A stretch of DNA of 64,000 nt from Lycocorax pyrrhopterus obiensis (Eukaryota; Chordata; Aves; Passeriformes; Paradisaeidae). The position numbers and the translations under genes are program-made. Each line of letters starts with the position of its first letter. Position 1 is the first letter of the stretch. Shown piece after piece: positions 58,455 through 64,000 of the stretch. Below the pieces are notes generated by a model. That model ran no database searches. It saw nothing but the letters and a program-made list of their open reading frames with translations, and was not told where the DNA came from. The stretch lies in assembly GCA_014706295.1 (NCBI GenBank), contig JACSVZ010000007.1:37245133-37309132 (forward strand). Direction: 5' to 3'.

Positions 58455-58488
58455 CTTTCCGGCACCGGCGCCGGCACCGGCACCGGCT
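58455..58488. repeat. (CCGGCA)n hexamer repeat upstream of DTD2 ATG
   Basis: About five CCGGCA/CCGGCG units, 40-70 bases upstream of the DTD2 start codon, probably within or near the 5' UTR. Confidence 0.85.
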
Positions 58489-58559
58489 GGGGCCCGCGGG
58501 TCACGGGCGGCGGGGAGCGCCACGGGGGGACCTTGTGCAGGTGTTAAAACAGGGCTGCT

Positions 58560-61500
58560 GATCTGTCCTCCCTATGGAGGGGGCTGAATACAAGCTTTGG
58601 AACAGAATTAAACAAAGTATTTCTACAGCTCTATTCACCGGTGCCCTGATAGCTAGCAGGAAGCGGGCTTTGGTTTCTTATTTTGATGGGAAACGAAAGA
58701 TCTCTTTGTCTTCTGGTGGGGAAATGTTACATGCTTGTGATAAGAGCAGTATGCTGTATAGTTTATGCATGAAAAAGAAAATCTGAATATAGCTTGTTAT
58801 TTCTTTTGTTCATTACTTAGTTTGTGTTTCAGGTTGCTGAGGTCAGTCTATCAAGTTGGAGCATTTCTCTTCAGTGATACTGCATTGGAGCAGAGGGAAC
58901 AGAAAACGCAGTTAAAAGAGATCTGGATAGCTAGTGACCCAAAGAAAAAGAAGTGCATAATTTCGAAATGAGATCCCACTGCTAATGGGAAAAGTTAAAA
59001 GTACTGCAAGTGGTTCTTTTATTATCTTCCAGGTTTTTGGCCACATACCCTGATACTCCTTGAGCAGCTCCAAAACTGGAAGAGTTGTGTCTTTCTCCCT
59101 TATGTGAATTCTGACAGAGAAAACTTTTGAACAATACTGCCTTCACTGAAGTCAGGATAGAATGATGTAGAATTCAGTATCTCTCTCCAAATTCATTTTA
59201 TGACCAAAGATTTTATTTTTACAACTGTGTTTAAAAATAAAAAAATTAATATATAGCAGTGTGAGTAAGAAGCTGAATTTTAGTACCTGGACTCAATCAT
59301 AGAGTAAGATTACCAAAAATCCCCATTGAACAGCAAGGGCCAATATGCATTTCTGAATAATCAATGTTACACATAGGGATATATTTGGGTTCTGTCTGTC
59401 ATTTTAAAAGAAGATTCTTGATGCGTGTTCAATACGGTTACTCTTCCCAAAGCAAGCCTTCATGGAAGAACAGGAAATTGCACTAGGTGGTTAGTGTATG
59501 AAGTAGCTCATTTTTGCTAGCTGTAGGGTATTGTAAAATACAAGATGTTTTTATTTAAACTCAGCTAATTTTATTTAAAATACCTTCTGTTCATTTACTT
59601 GAAAGCTGTATCCCCAGACTCATTAAGAAGAGTTTAATGAGGTAGAAATCCATTTAAAATGAGAGGGTTTTCCATATATATTTGTGATATAAATTGATTG
59701 TTAAGGAAAATGGATTTTGCTACAGTCTGAGCAAATTATAATAAGCACATTATAGAGGGATATTAATATATAAGGATATTGATTGTTACTTGGTGCTGTG
59801 CCATTATTTATACCAGGATATGATGGAGAACATTTATTCATGTGCAAGTTTCAATACAAATGCCTGTGAAACATTGCATAGAGAAATTAGTATGACATCA
59901 TTGTTTATTTATGGATTCTTGGTGGAATTATGTCGTATTTTCCTTGGAAAGCCAAATAATTCTGTTGCACCTTGAATTTCTTGAATCTTACTGGCCTATT
60001 GTTAGATTAAGGGCCTCTCTTTTTATGCCAAGGAATGATAGTAAATTTGTTGGATAAATTTTAGGCATGGATTTGGATTTGACTGTGGGTTTTACCTAGA
60101 AAAAAACACCTCCTGACATCTAAAGAATATAACCATGCATAAAATATATTGGTATTTCTATCAAGTACTATATAAAGACATTTTTCTGTATGTTTTGGAT
60201 TTGACAGTTGTCCCAGAGTATTTCCTGTATCTTCTCTGCTTGTTGTCACTGGATCTGAAAGTAGGTATTTTGAGAATACAGAAGACATATCTGGTTATTT
60301 TCAGATAATTTCTCTTTCAGAGGACCAGATGGCAGTCTCACAAATGCAGCAGACATTTTTCCTTACCCTTTGTGGGAATAGTCATGTGTCTGAGTTCAGG
60401 AAGTGTTTGGACAACACACTCAGGTGTGTGGTGTGATTCTTGAGGTGTCCTGTGCAGGGCCAGGAGTTAGACTTGAAGATCCTGATGGGTCCCTTCCAAC
60501 TTAGTGTATACTCTGATTCTGTGATTCTATGCATATTTGGAACAAATCCTTTTGTCAAGAGGTGGGTGGATGCTGGAAGATCTGCCTGTGCAAGAACTTG
60601 GCTTTCTCCTTGTCTTTCAGTACCAAAATGATCTCAAGTGGTTGAATTCTTCCCTAGGGATGTTTTTGGGGGGTTTTGTTGTTGTTACTATTAAGTTTGG
60701 TGTTGCATACCATTTGGTAGGGACAGGAGTTGACTGGACCTTTGAAGGGACAAGATGTATCTGGGATGTTTTTCCTTTGTCTATGGCATCTGAAACATGA
60801 TCAGTGGTCTTTTATACAGCTATCACATCGACAGAGTTGCCCTTATCTGTTTTGAAGAGAAACTATACAAAGCTTCAGTGGCACTTAGATAGCAAAGACA
60901 CAAAGTAGGTTGTTGGCAAGGGTTATATCTTGGTAGAACTACCTCTTTTGGGACAGATGTAGCTGAAAGGCTCCAGAGTATCAAGCAAAGAATTAGACTT
61001 CAACACTTCATTTTCTTCATTGCCAAATTTGGAACTCTTCTCATGCATACAGATTTAAAAAAAAAAAACCAAAACAACCAAACCAAAAAAGTTCAACCAC
61101 TTAGAATAATTTGGTAAAGAATAACGGGTGAGGGCGACAACTGGTGTGAAGGGTGAGACAGAACCAATGGACGTCCTTGTGCCAGCTGTTAAAGATTGCT
61201 GTAAAAAGACTCATCATCAGAGAATGGCCTGGAAAGTGGAATCTGCAACAATGAATTGCAAATTTCCATCACAAGGTAAAGATATTTCCGCAAAATAATT
61301 TGTAAACTGGGATTAATGTTCAAATAAAATAAAATTTTAATTTGGCCATGTTGAAGCAACAGGTCAATCCCTCAAAGAAATCAAAAAAGATATTGTATAT
61401 CTTTAGTCCAAGATGTTTAACCTGCCACAGTACAGCTCAGAATGTTAGTGAGATTTGGTTTTGAAGTGATGTTTATGATCATACATCTTGAACTGAGTCA

Positions 61501-64000
61501 AGCCCTTTGCTTTCTGTTGGAGGATGACCTCTTTTTCTTCTCTTTTTCTCCCAGTTTACTTATTTTGTTTCTCTTTTTGAGCTACTTGCCTTATCACAAA
61601 TAGCACAAATAGGTTCTCTGGCTCTTATATTTGGTGATTATTTTTTGTAGCCTATTTCTCAGTCCAGTTCAAGACACAGGTTAGATTACTGCAGCCTCAG
61701 AAATGTTAGCTGAAATGCTGATTAACTGGAAGAGACAAGGTACTGCTCAACAGTGGTGTGGGTGCAGAGAGGATTAGCTGGTGGTGTTAGAACAATTTTA
61801 CAGTCTAAGACACGTTATAATAACTGTATTTAGTACCGACTTATTCAAAGTACTGTCCAGAGGTCAGGAGTATGTCTGCCTCCCAACCATCATCCTCCTT
61901 CCTCCAGAAGTATTTAAATAAGAAAAGCAGAGGGCATGAAGAATTTCCCTAGTAGGAGTCAGACAGCAAAAGTGAGCAGTCCTGTCAGTCAAAGACCACA
62001 ATTATTGCACAATGCCTGTGCAGAGCTACCAGAAACAGCTCTTCCAGAGAAGACATGGAGTGAAGACTATCATCCACTTTGCCTTCCAAACTGCCCCCCA
62101 GGCCTGCTTAGCATTTGAAAGAACTATTGCAGACTTCTGGGGGAAGATGATTGAGAGGAAGATGGTACCTTGGTTTTTATATTTGTGCTTTGCACCATGC
62201 CTCTGAGGTAGGTCATGGCTTCCTCAGCTCCAGTTCTGTAGCGTAAGAGCTGGTCCACCTCTTTAGCTCTTCCAGCAGAGCCAATTTAGTGTCCCCACAA
62301 ATGTCAGAATTGTTTGCAGTGAAGAGTGGTATTCCTGGTGGAAGTACAGTTCTGTGATTTGAGCAGTTGATTTTATCTGTGTTTAAAGAAAGCAACAAAA
62401 ATTTAATACACTGTTAAAAATAGATTAGTGTTTTGTTTAGTCCTTCGTACAATTACGAAACAGACACTGAAATGTGTTATAGCAATCAAAAGTTAATTAA
62501 ATTCTGAAAAAAACCCCAGATTCAGTGTGAAAGCTGTGTCAGATACAATTACTGTTTTTTTATTGTGAGAAGCAGAAATTTGGACCTATTAGAGGAAAAA
62601 AAGTAGCCAGATAAAAGACACACAATCTGCTTGCTTACTGCAATTGTCTAAAGGAAGTAAGAACACTATTAGTCAGTTTCTTTCTTGTTGGGTGCCGGGC
62701 GTATTCATTTGCCTGTGACATTTAGCTACTCTATTTTTTCCTGCTTGGGTGTCTCCTGAACCAAATCTTTGTCTGTATGATTGACAGGCATTAATGTTAA
62801 AAGGACTTCTGTATCATGCTCCAGTGGAATCAACAGGGCAGGGGGAGTGGCCTACCTGCAGCACGTACCAGGGGGTCTCACTGTAACATGGTGCACTGGT
62901 TAGAAGCAATATGTTTATTTTTTTTTTCAGGGAATTGAGCTAATCCCATATGCCCACATGCTCTTTCTCGTGCAGAGCCAACCTTGAGTTTCAACACCAC
63001 ACTCTTAATTCTGGAATTCAGAGGGAGGCTGTACAGAGTCATGAAGCTGACTCCATGAGAAGTCCCTCAAAGGTCAGCATTTTTCTGCTTTACCGTCGGG
63101 AAAGGTATTGCCAGATCCAGGTTGATCCCTGCAGGGGTATCCAAATATACTTGCTTCCCTGGTCTCCTGAGTTTGGGATCTGGGTTCTACAAAGCAGGAG
63201 CATATGAAAACAACTTGGGTGTAGGACAGTATTGACTCAATGGTGAGAGAAGAAGCACTGAGCATCGAGCTAGAAAAGGATAACTTTATGGTCAGAGGGC
63301 CTGGAGCAAACAGGGCAGGAGTAACAGAGCTCAATGACAGTCAGCAGCTGTACAGGCTGTTTGCCATCCCTGAGCAAGCTCGGTAGGGCCACCCAGGCCA
63401 CCCTTGACCAAAGTCAGCTTCAGCTTCTTGTGCTCTGTGTGGAGCTGCTGATCATACATGAGTTCAGAGCCTGGTGCTGCTCTGGGAGGTGGGGTTCTAT
63501 TTTGCTTCAAGCCCTTGAGATAACCCATGCCTGGCTGATGTAGATGGGTGTTGCAAACTGCGTTCCTCCTGATGGAGGAGGTATTTAGAACAGGCACAAT
63601 GGAGCACAGCTCCTACATTCTTTATTTTGCTCCCATCAGGGTTGGTCTGCTGCATCCAAGGTGGATACTCCTCTACCCCTGCCATGTAAAAGAATTAAAG
63701 TCTGTTTTCCTCCCCAAGTACTGCTGCATCACTGCTGTCTTCACCTTATAAACACATTTGCAATAGCAATTAGTACTACAGAATGTGGATGTGTTACTTA
63801 ATCCCATTTTTTTCATCTTCAGTGAGAAATTTTGGTGATAATATGAGGACGTTGCTATAGACAAAAATGCATCAATATCTTCTAGGAGCTGAAACTTGAG
63901 CTTCCATGTTTTCAGTAGATGCCATGTGTAACATCAGAGTATTGGCATAAAGCCTCATGTTATTAAAAATGGACATGAAATGAGATGTGGCTTTTTCTGT
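58560..64000. other. intergenic region right of DTD2
   Basis: 5.4 kb without convincing coding sequence. It holds a CR1 3' end at 60.4-60.5 kb and an A12 run near 61.06 kb. In human, GPR33 and NUBPL lie on this side of DTD2; no seven-helix receptor frame or NUBPL exon was seen here. Confidence 0.65.
60381..60531 (+). mobile_element. CR1 LINE 3' end
   Basis: Contains AAGTGTTTGGACAACACACT, GGTGTCCTGTGCAGGGCCAG, GGGTCCCTTCCAACTTAG and the terminal CTGATTCTGTGATTCTATG, the standard CR1 3' end on the plus strand. Confidence 0.93.

Larger units (their letters stand above)
57985..58530. promoter_or_regulatory. DTD2: CpG-island promoter of DTD2
   Basis: GC- and CpG-dense block over exon 1. GGCGCACGCGCGCAG near 58205-58219 resembles an NRF1 site, and CGCCGCCATGGCGGGC at the start codon resembles a YY1 site. 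Just upstream of the ATG (58459-58488) is a GGCACC-type hexamer repeat. Motif calls are by eye. Confidence 0.75.

Noticed and set aside
57926..58587. Several open frames of 150-190 residues on both strands around the DTD2 promoter
   Set aside because: They overlap each other in all frames and owe their length to GC-rich sequence lacking stop codons. Only the 33-codon DTD2 exon 1 has a splice donor and family similarity.
63331..63597. 88-residue minus-strand frame near the right end
   Set aside because: No recognisable domain and no flanking splice or promoter signal; overlapping frames on the other strand are equally open.

Overview
This is a vertebrate nuclear genomic window, most likely from a bird and possibly a songbird. 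The evidence is multi-exon genes with GT-AG introns, AT-rich introns interrupted by two sharp CpG islands, several CR1 LINE 3' ends, and an ERVL-type LTR of a kind familiar from passerine genomes. Nothing prokaryotic or viral-coding is present. The species call is inference; the two gene identities rest on the translated exons.

Two protein-coding genes account for all convincing coding sequence, and both are on the minus strand. HEATR5A fills the left two thirds. A CpG-island promoter with an inferred non-coding first exon lies near 41.5-41.7 kb. The start codon is at 30737 in exon 2, and twenty coding exons (numbered 2-21) run leftward to 1532. The exon phases join without a break into an open frame of exactly 1,075 codons, roughly the N-terminal half of a protein of about 2,000 residues. 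The window ends inside the following intron. HEATR5 proteins are HEAT-repeat scaffolds tied to AP-1/aftiphilin-type clathrin trafficking.

DTD2 (also called ATD, the chordate tRNA deacylase that removes alanine mischarged onto tRNA-Thr) occupies 50486-58416 in three coding exons behind a second CpG island. Its signature motifs, PQATL and NGPYTH, are present. As given, however, exon 3 carries an apparent one-base deletion near 50745 that shifts the frame and brings in an early stop. This is either a sequencing or assembly error or a real inactivating change, and it is the most checkable oddity in the window. An AATAAA lies only three bases beyond the DTD2 stop.

Layout: 1-41.7 kb HEATR5A (ERVL LTR composite in intron 17 at 5.2-6.7 kb; CR1 fragment with an A21 run at 33.1-33.4 kb); 41.9-50.47 kb intergenic, with a CR1 at 42.6-42.9 kb; 50.48-58.42 kb DTD2; 58.5-64 kb intergenic, with a CR1 3' end at 60.4-60.5 kb. 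The gene order HEATR5A-DTD2, both in the same orientation, matches the human 14q12 arrangement from memory. The two products are not known to work together; the linkage is conserved synteny and not a functional cluster. I found no undescribed system here.
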